Below are positions 11,579 to 23,587 of a stretch of 64,000 nt of DNA, piece by piece (the first letter of the stretch is position 1; every line of letters starts with the position of its first letter). The stretch lies in assembly GCF_021155775.2 (NCBI RefSeq), contig NC_060238.1:20002542-20066541 (forward strand), in the 5' to 3' direction. Source of the DNA: Neodiprion pinetum (taxonomy: Eukaryota > Arthropoda > Insecta > Hymenoptera > Diprionidae). The position numbers were made by a program, and so were the translations under genes. The notes under the pieces were generated by a model, which saw only the letters and a list, made by a program, of their open reading frames with translations, ran no database searches and was not told where the DNA came from.

Positions 11579-12234
11579 TATAGCGCATTCCATGCCAACT
11601 CTACCTCGATCTGATCCTTGACCTCTCAGATTTGATTCGCGAGATTTCGTTTGCCTGTTTTTACTCTTGAAGGCACTCGGGGTTGTTTTTTTTTTTTTTT
11701 TTTTTTTTCTTGAAGTTTTTCGAATCGATTTCAATCATCTGTAATTTTCAAAAACGAACATACTGATCGACACAATTTAAAAATGTAAAGTAATTCTGAA
11801 AAATCCTGTGTCTTGTGTCAATTTCTTTCTTGTTTTTTTTCAACTCTTTTCAAGGAAAACTTTTTTTTTCCACCGGAAAGAAGTCCACTACGGGCTGTTA
11901 CTCAAACGTTTTTACATGTAAGAAAGGATTTTTATGAATTATTTCAAATTTTTTCGAAGAGATTTTTATTTTCTTTTTTTTTTTCTTTTAACGAACAAGG
12001 TTGAACAAAGATTGAAAAGCTTTGAAAAAAAATTCCCAACAATTCAACGTCAGTATCAGTTTTTCGAACTGTGTCTAACAATGGTTTTTATTTCAATAAT
12101 TGTAGATGATTCAAATCGTTTCGAAAAGTTTTTAAAAAAATACGGAGAGCCGAAACAATCGTATTAAAAATCGTGAATCGAATCAGAGAGGTCAAGGGAG
12201 AAATCCAGGCTTAGTTGGCATGGAATATCCCGTA
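11579..12234. mobile_element. Foldback element C of the GGGGCATTCCACG family
   Basis: The left end TATAGCGCATTCCATGCCAA is mirrored by TTGGCATGGAATATCCCGTA. Inside, TTGACCTCTCAGATTTGATT near 11616 pairs with AATCGAATCAGAGAGGTCAA near 12176, and TTCGAATCGATTTCAATCAT near 11719 pairs with 12102-12121. The element forms a long hairpin. Its terminal motif carries more substitutions than those of elements A and B, so it may be an older copy or a subfamily. Confidence 0.7.
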
Positions 12235-13929
12235 TAATAATAATAAACCCTGGACAACTCGACGAGTAACGTGGTTTACAATTTAAAAAAGAAAGACGCT
12301 TTAACATGCAAATATGCGTAATTATGTACACGAAGCTTATTGTCCTGCAATATTAAAATACATACGTGCGTGCTCCGCATGTACGGCGGTTCTGTGGAAA
12401 CGAAAATATATAACGAGAATTCGCACCGTGTTGTGATTATATACCTTGTATTACTTATTTCGTGCAAGAAAAAAAAGAAAAAAAAAAAAACTGTCAGCAG
12501 ATTCTGATTTTTCAAATTTTAAGCAGCATAGATCGAGACTTTGTTATTCGATATTTTTTTGCGCCGAGTAAACGCGTTTGTACTGAATTTTTGAAATCGT
12601 CGTACGTTATCTGAAATAAATGAAATTGTGATATACAAGAATTGTTGGAAGTCATTTGATATTATCGTTACTGTGAATATTGTTTAACCGATTTAGTTAA
12701 TCACTTGAAAACTAATTAAATTATTGCGATCCTGAAATAAAGAGAAAATCGCGGCGATCGATCGCGTGAAATCGTAAAAATCTCAAAATCTAAACCGGCT
12801 TGTGAGAGGATTTGATATCATTTAGAACATCGAAATTTGAAAACAGTTGAAATCGTTGAAGAAAGTTCGACAATTTGTTACAAACCCGTGATCGTCTTTT
12901 TTTGTCGAAAAATGAATGAAAATGAAAACAAAAACAAAAAAAGAAAAACACGAGCCAATTATTTGTTATTTTTTCTGCTTCACGCACGTGCGAAAATTGA
13001 ATTATTCTTTTTTTGTTTTTTTTTTTTTTTTTCCGTTTCAAAAGTAAATTACCAGATCTGTTTCGAAACAAAGATATTTTATTTCGGTACACGAACCCGT
13101 TAGATGATCGGCCGATTGGCGTGAGCGAAAAACGTTTCGTTTCATTCGATTAAAATTCAACCCAACTTTCGGTTTCAATTTATTTATTTATTTTTTTTAT
13201 TTCCTTATCAATTACATCCATCAAATTTTTTCAACACAGATTCGACGCAGAAGCGGATATCCTTTTTTTCTTCCGCGAGACGATATCTCTTCGCCGTGAA
13301 ACATCAATTGATCCAGAAATCGCTCGAACGGTCAACGGGGTTTCACGGATTCGGCGAATAACAGAATTTTTTCGATCGAAATTCGATTTCCAAACAGAAA
13401 AAAAAAAGAAAAAAAAAAAAGAAAAGAAGAAACATCCCCCTCCGATCACACCCATTCCTAATTGCGGAACCGAGAAAAGGGGGCATCCCCTTTTCTATTT
13501 CGGGTCTCCGGGCCGCAGAAGAGGGGGAGGGGGGGGGGGGAAGGAAGACGTCTGGCGGTAGCCAAAAAGAGGGAGCCGAAGAAGCGAAAACTACGATAGG
13601 AGAAATAACAGGAGGGGGGCAGACCGAAAGGGAGTTGCAACGTCTACGCGCTGCATTCCAGGAATCTCTAGACGACGACGACGACGACTGCGTCTGTTAC
13701 TGAAATGAAGTCGGCTCGTTTAAACCGTCGAATGTTCTCGTAAGGGTGGCCGTCGTTGAGCAGACCGAGTCTCTTTTCACATCGGAAAGATGTCTGTCGT
13801 TTGGATAATTACTGCGGGTATGGACGGGCAGAAGATGTGTCGATAACGGCGGGATTCAGAAGCTCTCGTGCCTCATCTCTTCTCTGAATATATATGTATT
13901 ATTTTCTCTACGTCTATCCGACGTACGTA
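12235..13929. other. Non-coding stretch with a G-rich segment
   Basis: No gene is recognised. Around 13440-13640 the sequence becomes GC-rich with a G run near 13524-13541, followed by a (GAC)n tract near 13673-13687. Minus-strand frames there read Pro/Ser-rich and have no identifiable domain. Confidence 0.5.
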
Positions 13930-14460
13930 TGTTTGCCCACAACTCCGATACTACTGAAACAATTTCGATTTTGCTTTTTTACTCTTGACTGCCACAACGT
14001 TTAGCCAGATTTTAGGCTACATTTGGGTTTTTTTTTCATCACGCGTTAATGTAAGCGAGGTTAGGTTAGGTTTTGTCAGGTTTAGTTAGGTTAGGTCGGG
14101 TTAGCTTGGGTTAAGTTTGGTTAGGTTAGGTCTGTTTAACTTATGTTCGCATGTTACTCCGAAACTACTGAACCAATTTTGATTTTGCTTTTTTACTCTT
14201 GACAGCTACAACGTTTAGCCAGATTTTAGGCTACATTTGGGGTTTTTTTTTATCACGCGTTAATTTAAGCGAGGTTAGGTTTGGTCAGGTTATGTTAGGT
14301 TAGATCGGGTTGGCTGGGGTCAAGTTTGGTTAGGTTAGGTCTGTTTAACTTATGTTCGCATGTTACTCCGAAACTACTGAACCAATTTCGATTCTGCTTT
14401 TTTTTCTTGATAGCTATAATGTCTGGCCAGATTTTAAGCTTTATTTCGTTACAACCAGAT
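13930..14460 (+). repeat. ~210-bp tandem array with GGTTAGG blocks
   Basis: Two and a half units. The phrase ACTCCGAAACTACTGAACCA or a close variant begins units near 13942, 14156 and 14365, giving spacings of 214 and 209 bases. Each full unit contains CAACGTTTAGCCAGATTTTA, then a T run, then TTAAGCGAGGTTAGGTT and a 70-100-base block of degenerate GGTTAGGT. The last unit diverges after TCTGGCCAGATTTTAAGC into a segment shared with 31555-31900. Confidence 0.85.
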
Positions 14461-14580
14461 CAATGGTTATGGCAATAAAATAATATTTGAAGCCGAGTTG
14501 ACACGAATTATTGTATACCAGGTCAGGTAACGTTAGGTTAAGTTACGTTAGGTCAGATATTATCAATCTTCGTTGAAACA
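14461..14580 (+). repeat. 3' part of the GGTTAGG-linked dispersed repeat
   Basis: TCGTTACAACCAGATCAATGG and AATATTTGAAGCCGAGTTG match the copy near 31680-31735, and both are followed by degenerate GTTAGGTTA. The match shows that the dispersed family is longer than the tandem unit at 13930-14460. Confidence 0.6.
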
Positions 14581-17500
14581 TTATTGAGTGTTAGCAAGAT
14601 TGTTTTATCAGAATAGAATTTTCACCTTATCAAATTAAATTTGAATGCGAAAAGAGTCGCGCTGGGCTGATAGTTTAAAAATAAGACTTCCTGATTTCGA
14701 CGCCGATACGTGAAGTCAGAATTAACCGGGACGAATCCAAATTTCGAAAAGAGTGAAGAAACCGTAAAAGAATCAACATATGCTCTAATTCTACGCGATT
14801 TGACGAAATTTATAAAGATGAAGCTGTACCGCGATTTTAAACATAAATTTTGATAATAAGCAACAAACAACAGCCTTTTTTATTCTTCGTCTGTGGAAGG
14901 AGAACGAAGTTCACAAATTCAAGAAGGAAATTATTTTACTCTTCTGTTGGCGGGTATTGCAATCAAATAATTCTTTAAGGGTAAATCATTGTTTGAAACG
15001 AAAATTTCATACTGTTTTCTTTCAGTATCTTCAAAAATTATTTCGCGAAATAATTTGCCTTCTGAAAATACAGTTCGTAAATTTTGCTATTGTCAACGCA
15101 TATTTCGACGTTATTTCAAATGTTCCTTATCTTCAGCCTCGAGGTTATGGACTGACAATAACTTCTGTCAGGGTTGAATGTATTTGAATAAATTATCGAT
15201 CCGGGTCGTTATAATTGTTCCCACATTTTGTAGATCTTTGAACTGGATTATTATAATGCATATCTTCTCAATCTAGATTGCCCACGTCAAAGGTGTGATT
15301 ATTGTCAAGCTTATCGCGATCGTGGAAGGAACAATTTTGATCAAGATTATAACGAAACTTTTTTATACAACGAATCACGAACATTTCTCCTTCCCTTTCG
15401 ATAATACCTTTTTAAATCCTTCTCCGATCGGTATCACAATAAACGGTATATATTACATATATTGCAAAATTAAATTCATCAATATTAGAATTTAAATTTC
15501 TTAAACCGCTTTCCCTTTCATTTCGTTGACGATTTCGACGTGTTCGTAATTTTGGAAACAAGAAAAATTTTTATATAAAAACAGATGCGTGATAAAGTGA
15601 AATACTTATTGAAATTGATATCTTGACATTGAAAAATTCAATTCATTTGTTGTTCGTTTTATCGAAAAGTACGTCTAAATACGGTTTAATTTACAAATTT
15701 TTTTTTAATACAACAAATGAATACGAGACATTCGCATTGACGATAACACTTCTTTCTTCAGTTCTCCATCCGTTCCAAATAACTAATAAACTTTAATTCC
15801 CCTAAGATTCGGAAATAAAAAAAAAAAAAAAATACGCACGATGTTTCAGAGATTTACAAAAATATTTGAAAAAAAAAAATCAGCGATGAAATGTAAAAGC
15901 TTGGCACGTGTTTCAGACTTTGTGCGATCGAAATATGTGCATATGACGTTTTTTTTTTTTTTTTTTTTTTACGACGGTACGGATTTTTGACATTAATAAT
16001 ATCCTGCAACGGCGTATTATACTTATGTACAATGGCTCGGTATCGTCCCGCGTCCTCATTTCTCATCTTCCATTTTCCACTTTCCATTTCCCATTTCCCG
16101 TTTCCCATTTTCCCATTTTTCCGTTTTCCTCGCTCTCCCGCAATTTCGTTGTTTTCGCCATCGTTGCAGCACACACACAGCTGGCTATTATTCTCGTACA
16201 ATTCCGACCAACTTCGCTGTAAGCCGAGCACAAGGCGAGTTATTTTTCCTCGCAATGCGGGAACCTGCATCAGTTTTCAAATCCCCGCGTCTATGGAAAA
16301 TTGAATGAAACCTGCCGCAGAAGCCAGCAGTCTTAAATTTCAATTCTCATTATACGTTATTTCGAGGAAAGACAAAAAAAACGCGCTAATAATTTTTTAG
16401 GATTTATACAAATTTTCGGTGCGTTTTGGATAATTTTATTTATACTGTGGATGAAAAATATTATTGGATAAAGGTGAATTTAAAATGTAATTCGGGATAT
16501 CGATCAGGTGTAGAAATGAAAAGGGGAGAGAAGAGAGAGAGAGAGAGATGTTGATAATGAAACGGGCGTATTTAATTAGAGATTAAGAAAAACCTGAATG
16601 CAATTTTCTTCCCAGGTTAATGAAAATAAAGTAATTACACATTATTGAATAATTTGTTTTACTTATATTTTAAGAAGGTTGGTTCTATAAAGATCGATAC
16701 TTTTCATTTATTTTCTCACAATATAGTCGCGATAAATTACGTATTTTTTTTTTTTTTTCTTAACATTCACAATCGCAGGGTACAAATATCTCATTAAAAA
16801 TCCAATAATAAGAAATAATGAATTTGGAAATAAAAGCTTGGATATCGATACTTGATTTCAAATCACTTAAAGACAGTTGAGAATCTGTGAGATTTGTGTA
16901 AGATCTAATATTCAACGACACGATAGAAAAAATGAGTTTCGACGATTTATAAAAAAAAAGAAAAAAAAACAGAAGGATTATCGAAAAGTGAAATCGAACG
17001 AATCTACCAGATTTTTAACAATTCTCAAGCGATTTGAGATCGATCATCGATATCTAAGCTTTTATTTATAATTTCAGGATTCATTGTTTTCGTACTTTTA
17101 AAGAAATTTTCACCGCTCGCAAACACAATAATTTTACAAATACTCGACGTACGTAGTATTCCATACGAAAATTAGTACAAGGCATCGATTCGTCTTGAAA
17201 AATTGATAAAACAGAGAAATGTGACAAAAAGTGACAGCGAATTTTATAAAAAAAAAAAAAAAACCAGTAATTTGTTGCAATTAGCTCGGACGTTTTTTTT
17301 TCCCCTCTTACTTTTCTTCTTCTTCTTGTTCACCGTGAGTCAGAATTAGGCCCAGGTTAAAGTGTACGTCGACCGCCTTTTCACTCAGCATGTATATTTT
17401 TCATCCGGGTATTCGTTAATAATTGAAACCGTTTCATGTACCGCGATCACGTAAGATTTAATATATTTATGAACAGGCTGGTGAGCAACAGCATTCAGCC

Positions 17501-18600
17501 AGGCCTGCAAACATATATAATACCTTACATGGTTCGTACATGCATATTTTGGCAGCTACGTGCTCTACTTCCGGTCGATTTAAAATCATTCGCAGCGCTC
17601 CCGAGGTTCCTTCCTCTTTTCCTCCCGAAATTATATTCCATCATCGCGAAGATGCTCGACGTTTGGAAATTGTTCAAATTTTCTAACACGATCGAAAGGA
17701 GCCAGAAAAACGTCAAAAAAAAAAAAAAAACAAAACCCGCATCAACTGAAATGCTTCCGGATTCATTGCACGAGTGTGGGCGGGGTTGAAATTACGAATT
17801 TTGAATGGTCCGAAAGCGCCAAATTCGGGATTTTTTTGTGGAAAAACTTAAAGTAAAGAAAACAAAATTTGACGAGTCGTCGGAGTTTTGAGAGACTGAA
17901 TCCCGACTCGAAGTTCCGAAAATGCAAAATTGCAAAAGAGAAAAATTTCACTCTATCGAAACTTTATTTTTAGAATTTCTGCTCTAACGGAACTTGAATT
18001 TTTGGAATCTAGTATTTTGGAACTTTGAGCCGTCGGGTTTCCGATCATCCTAAACTTTAAATTCGGAATCTCAATCTCAACCTCACGAGTTAAAATATTT
18101 TTTTTTTTTTTTTTTTCGTGTCACATTTTACACGACATTTAGTAGTTACACCTTATATTTTCAATTACCACGGCATTTAATTGACAAGAAGGTAAAAATA
18201 TTGTGAGAATATTTGCAGGGAATGGAAAATATTGGTCAAAACAAAAATTCATACTTCCAGTATTCCGATTTCTTTATTAAATACGCGAAATCAAATACGG
18301 GATTTTAATGACGTTCGTAATCGTCTCTCGATTCTGCAATATAATTATACGTAAATTGCGTAAAACTGAAAAAGTTGTATTCAAAATTTGTTTCATTCGT
18401 AAAAATGAAGAAAAACAGTCCTGTAAACGTGATTTCATTTAAAAACCATACCTAACTGTCAGATTTAAAAAATTGTTCTGTATTTACAGCTTTCTGCTTA
18501 TTGATATAAATACAAATTCCACGAAACTGCAGTTTCAATATCTGTCACAAAATTATTTCGCACGGGAAAACCTACGTATAATGCATTGTGTATGTATTTA
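14581..18600. other. AT-rich non-coding stretch
   Basis: No gene is recognised. It holds a TTTCCCA-type microsatellite at about 16056-16130, a short AG tract near 16525-16548 and many A/T runs, the last long one ending near 18117. The overlapping frames at 14957-15187 are short and lack motifs. Confidence 0.6.
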
Positions 18601-19301
18601 TATGAGACGTTCCATCCCAAATCAAAACTTACGTCTGACCCTTACCATAAACGATTTTTTTACTTTTCAGTATGATGCAGACTGTAGGGTGTACGAAAAA
18701 AACATCTTTCACCGAGTTGTAGATTTTTTAAACCACGGGTTCGATTTTTCTACCCCCAAAAACACGAAAACCCAATTTAACGAATGAATAGCTCCATTCA
18801 ATTGGCTTCGAATTTTTCTCACGAATTCTTTGTGAAAAACTAAAATTTCCAGACCAAGATGAAAGTGGGTGAGCCTTAGGTTTAGAAGCTGCAGGCGAAA
18901 CAACTAATCGAAAAGTGAAAAAAAAAGAACTAACAAAACATAAATATGTATTTTTTTAAATTCACATTTAATTCGGTATTTCCCACTTTTTGATCACTTA
19001 TTTCGCCTGTAGCTTCTGAACTAAAAGTTTTCCCACTTCCATCTTGGTCTCAAAATTTTCATATTCTAACAAAGAAATGACGAAAAAAAAAATCTAAGCT
19101 ATTCGAACGCAGCTATTCATTCGAAAATCAGGTTTTCGCGTTTTTGAGATGAGTAAAAATCAAACCCGTGATAACAAAAATCTAAAACTCGGTAAAAGAC
19201 GTTTTTTTTCATACACTCTACACCATATTTAACATTGAAAAAAAAACCGCCAATATTAAGGGTCAAACCGTAGGTCGATTTGATGTGGAATACCTCGTGT
19301 A
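18601..19301. mobile_element. Foldback element D of the GGGGCATTCCACG family
   Basis: The left end TATGAGACGTTCCATCCCAA is mirrored by TTTGATGTGGAATACCTCGT at the right. The interior is complementary along most of its length: ATCTTTCACCGAGTTGTAGA near 18702 pairs with TCTAAAACTCGGTAAAAGA near 19180, and GAATGAATAGCT at 18782 pairs with AGCTATTCATTC at 19111. About 0.70 kb in total, with no transposase. The termini are the most diverged of the four. Confidence 0.72.
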
Positions 19302-19577
19302 ATTACAAGTCGACACGAGTTGTCAGCTGCATTTGTAAAAAATCATACTCCCTCGAAATTCTATGCGATTTCTTTTCTCGGCGTTGCACGTATGTAAATA
19401 ATAAACGTAACTGTAACACATTATCATAACAATTCGGAAACGACAACGGAGTAACGAAAAAGCCTTTTTTTTACACTCGTATTATCGATTGCATCTGACG
19501 CATTTTCTCGTGTTTTCCTTTTTCTTTCTAATACACTCTTTTTGTCTCCGCCATCGTGCTTTTCCCTGCATTATTTC

Positions 19578-19609
<32 letters not shown>

Positions 19610-20085
19610 CTATGTATAATTATATACATATATATATGTATGACGTATGTATATAAATATATTTCTATCGCTATTCTCTCGTTCGCATTCTTTCGGAGAT
19701 GGAGAGGCAAATTTTTTTTCCATCCCCCCACCTCTCGAATCTCGCACGGTTCTTCCTAGTTGACAAATGACGATTTTATACACCGCGTGTATAACCATAC
19801 CGAAAAGCTTTTTGTAACTGCCTCAAATCGTTGGGTGGAAAGGAGGATTTGAAAATAAGGTGGCTATGTATTCGACGTATATGCACAGATTGTATATATA
19901 TCTGTATATGTCAATAGTATACGTGCATATATACGTAAATAAAGTATATATATATATATATATACATATATATGTATGTATTTGACGCGAAACGCGTCAG
20001 AAGTTCTTGACAGCGGTCGTTTGTGGAGGCGCGATAGGGGTGGGGGGTTAGCAGGAACACAATATAACCACCGCGAAATCTACCC

Positions 20086-20134
<49 letters not shown>

Positions 20135-20298
20135 CATATATGTACATATCGGAGTCGTTTCTCACGCCGGTTTCGAACCGCGAACGTGACAGTCGGTCTC
20201 GCTTTGAAACTGTCCCAGCGACTAATTATTGCGTGTCATGTACAGCGAGGCATTGCCAGCGAGATTGCTAAGGTATACAGACATAACGCGTATGTTAC

Positions 20299-20329
<31 letters not shown>

Positions 20330-20346
20330 AAGCATATATTCAAGCA
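19302..20346. other. Non-coding stretch with CT and TA microsatellites
   Basis: CT tract at about 19577-19600 running into TA-rich sequence, then TA tracts at about 19948-19962, 20088-20129 and 20300-20325. The frames covering these tracts encode Tyr/Ile repeats and are not genes. A short GC-rich segment lies at about 19984-20085. Confidence 0.65.
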
Positions 20347-20747
20347 TACCGGGACAATCTCTTGAAAGTTGAAAATCAACCGCGCATGCGCCAAATAATT
20401 AAATCTCATTGGTCGGCGAAATCTTCCCGCAGCGAGATTTTTGTCTGCGATGCAGGCCGGCCAACGTACGCAAGATGTGTACGTTTGAATTTTCAAAGAG
20501 CGTAAGCATTAAATTCCGACCGTTTTTTTGAAGAATCAACTTTCCGACCAAGTGACAAAAGCTTCCCAAACCTTTCCGAGTCATTACCTCAATTATTTAA
20601 GATTCTAACCTCGAAAATTCGTATCAACTACATCGCCGCCAGAAAACAGAGTTTTATAGCTGAAACTCAGGATGGCCGGCCTGCGCGAATAGCGCATAAA
20701 ACTCGCGCATGCGCGGTTAATTTTCAAGTTTCAAGATTATCCCAGTA
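20347..20747 (+). mobile_element. CCGGGACAATC inverted-repeat element, copy 1
   Basis: TA-flanked unit of about 0.4 kb. The left end CCGGGACAATCTCTTGAAAG and right end (reversed) CTGGGATAATCTTGAAACTT are inverted repeats continuing through TCAACCGCGCATGCGC for about 40 bases. Internal landmarks are CTCATTGGTCGGCGAAATCT, CAGGCCGGCCAACGTACGC and TTCTAACCTCGAAAATTCG. Length, TA flanks and lack of coding capacity fit a Tc1/mariner-type miniature element. Copies at 34561 and 58404 match closely. Confidence 0.82.
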
Positions 20748-20795
20748 ATATACATACATATATCGAAATATTATATACGTGTCGTAGTTGTACAA

Positions 20796-20959
20796 CGCGA
20801 AACAAACTCAATTTCAACGAACATAACGTAGCCCAAGACCGTCGAATCTAACCTTAGAATACGTGTCAATCTAACAAGTCATTATCCCCACGGTATTCTA
20901 AGGTTAGATTCGACGGTCACGGGTTATGTTACGTTTATTGAGATTGAGTTTGTTTCGCG
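20796..20959. repeat. 164-bp palindrome (66-bp arms)
   Basis: Arms 20796-20861 and 20894-20959 are inverted copies around a loop of about 32 bases. The inner 25 bases next to the loop match without error (GTCGAATCTAACCTTAGAAT and its complement), and the outer part GCGAAACAAACTCAAT is also conserved. It starts about 50 bases after the CCGGGACAATC element. It could be a short foldback transposon or a hairpin-RNA source. No flanking duplication is obvious. Confidence 0.85.
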
Positions 20960-23296
20960 CTCGGCCAACTTTGGCGCTGCAGGTTTCTCTTTGTTGCCAA
21001 CATAACTGTCTAGTGTAAAAAACTACCCGTCTGAGATTCAAGCAGCCTGGACAGTATGACGCAACTATTGTAAATTTGTACGAGTTGGTGTCAACAACGA
21101 AATCACGGGCAGGACACTACGTGTCATCTATCGGTAATTTTCAAAGACGCGTGATGCAACCCTCCACCGATATTCGCCACGAGTGGGATGATCCAATTAT
21201 GGTGGGGAATAAACAACCAATAAAAGGAAGAAACATGGAGACTAGAGTACAGGAGTCTGATCTCTATTGGGAAGCATACGAAAAAACCGTCCTCGAAAAT
21301 TTGTTGCTTAATAGTAGTTTTAGATTTCATCAAAAGCAGCGCTGTCGTCGTAAAGTTCCAAAGTGAAGTTGGTAAGAATTGACTACATATATATGTATAT
21401 AAACATCGATCGTGACCGAAATGAAATATCCTTGGGTCTAGTCTTCCCACCACTCGTTGGATCTTTGCGATATCGGCGCCATTCAGCGTCAGCCAGCGCA
21501 AACCTTATTGTACGGATTTTTGATGCAGGATCAAGTGTAAGAAGATCGGACTCCTTTACTCTGGTCTCCATGGGAAGAAGGATCACCTGATTTCAGCGGC
21601 GAAATCGGTGAGCCGAACTCCGACCTTTGTCTATTTTACGCTCGACCCGCCAGAAAGACATCTTCGATAGTACCTTGCTTTCGTTTTGTTTTCCTTGGGT
21701 TACCTTTCCTTCTTCCTTTACCGCTATCACTATCGTTTGTTCTATCGCTTCCGTTTTTTCACAGCTCCACTACCGTTTGTATTATCGTTTAGCTTCTTTC
21801 TTACCTTTCGATCACTTTCCTTCTTACCCTTTTCTTTGCTACCGATAAGTTTAAGTTTAACTAAATTCAGTGTCTGCGTGCCCGAGTCACCAGCTAAGGT
21901 AAGGCTTCTGCCTTTTGCTATTGTATCGTTACGAAATTTATCTTTTCTTCGTTGCATCGTGTGATGCCAGTTTTTGTGTGAATCATGGTCCACGGCTTTG
22001 AGTTGCGTTAAGCCGTCGTGTGACTGCATGGTTTCGGTAATTAATTAATTCCCTATTTTTGAGCGACCTCGTGACTACCGAATTTGTCAATTTCTCTGAT
22101 TATCTGTAGATTGCTTACTTTAACGTTACCCAGTGACGTGTAGTTTTAAGTAAATTCTTGCATTATATCGCTTATACCGACCTAAGCTCAGTTCTCGCTT
22201 TTAAACTCTCAAGTCTTTACAGAGATGTTACACGGATGGTGATTTTCTTTTCTTCCACTCGAGTATCCAACATGTTAAGTAAAAAATCATGTATGCTTAT
22301 TCCAGTCTCTTCACAGAATTTCGGAAAGGAACCGTAAGTACTGTCTTGTGAGGGTATATAAATCTACTATATGCAATTTTCATTCCTGGGTTAAATCGTC
22401 GATTATTTCCAGTCTTGTGTGGGTGTTGTGTAGTACCTTGAACAAAAAACAAGCAATGTAATCGTTGGGTATGAAAAAAATAAGAACAAAAAACAAACTT
22501 GCGAAATAAGAAAACTCGCATTTTTTATTACTGCAGTTAAACATGCGACGAATTTTCAGGGCACGTAATACGTATATGTTAATTTTCATATTCTTCAAAC
22601 GTGCCAAAATTTTTTCAAGACTCGAGAATTAACGTCAATTTAACGCACGCGAGTTCCCCCTGTTAAATAGTGACAAATCAAATATACTCGTTACTTGCGA
22701 CACATTTATTAACTTTTTAATTAAAATTAATTCACCATTTTAGATGCTTTACTTTAAAGAATTAATACTCAAGTCTTCACTTATTTATAAATAAAGCCAA
22801 TTAAGTTCTGTTCTATCAATCGTTTTCACCGCTTGAGGGAAACGTTAATTTTTCGTAGGTAATAAGTTAATCAGGACATCGATTCAATGGTTTCACGATT
22901 TTTCAAGGCGATCAATTTCATCCTGTCTTACATAATACTGTACCCTCATTGAAAAATTGAAATTTATGCAATTATTGGCAAAGCAATGACAATTTTTATC
23001 ACGCGATCATCGTCATCGAAAATCGGTAAGCTTGTCTTGACCAAGCTGAAACAGCTAAAAATAAATAAACAAACAGTGAATCTCGCGATAGAAGCCATGA
23101 AGTGAGAAAGTTCATTCCTGTGATTCTAATTGATTAACTTATGGAGAATATTTGTCTGGTTTGGTTAAAACGAACCTGCGTCATGTTCGGGAATTTGATC
23201 AATTACTTAAAGCTGATCACTTTGATGAGACCCACATAAAATATGTCGGAGCGTTGCGAAGAAAGAGTCCGTATGGTTATCGACTAGCCTCTGTAT
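20960..23296. other. Microsatellite-poor non-coding stretch, possible non-coding exon
   Basis: No gene is recognised. A 29-base block at 21234-21262 (CATGGAGACTAGAGTACAGG onward) recurs inverted at 21544-21572 with four mismatches. The sequence CAGCTAAGGTAAGG puts a good donor-like site at about 21899, after a C/T-rich segment. The plus-strand frames at 21076-21366 and 21627-21848 have no recognisable domain, so an exon here would most likely be non-coding. Confidence 0.4.
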
Positions 23297-23587
23297 GTCT
23301 GGATGGGGGTCAAAACTTTGAATGATCAATATCTGGAATGGCCGATATATCGAAATTTCAAACATGCGAACGTAAAATAGCGGAAGATGAATTGTTCGAG
23401 ATCTTGATTTTTGAAAGTGTCACTGGTTAGAATGAATTAGTAGGACTACTAATCAGTGACACTTAAAAAAAAAAACAAAGATTTAGAACAACTCATCTTT
23501 CCTTTTTTTATTTTCGCACGTTTGACGTTTCGATGTATCGGCCATGCCAAATATTGATCCTTCCAAGTCTTGACCCCCACCCGAGAC
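23297..23587. mobile_element. 0.29-kb foldback element
   Basis: The left arm from GGATGGGGGTCAAAACTTTG (23301) is mirrored by the right arm ending CAAGTCTTGACCCCCACC. Paired blocks include GATCAATATCTGG with CCAAATATTGATC, GGCCGATATATCGAAA with TTTCGATGTATCGGCC, and AGTGTCACTGGTTAG with CTAATCAGTGACACT next to the centre. Arms of about 140 bases are well conserved and the loop is very short. No coding capacity. Its ends match none of the other families here. Confidence 0.8.

Noticed and set aside
13930..14580. A telomere or subtelomere at this position
   Set aside because: The GGTTAGG blocks are short, degenerate and embedded in ordinary sequence on both sides, so they are interstitial.
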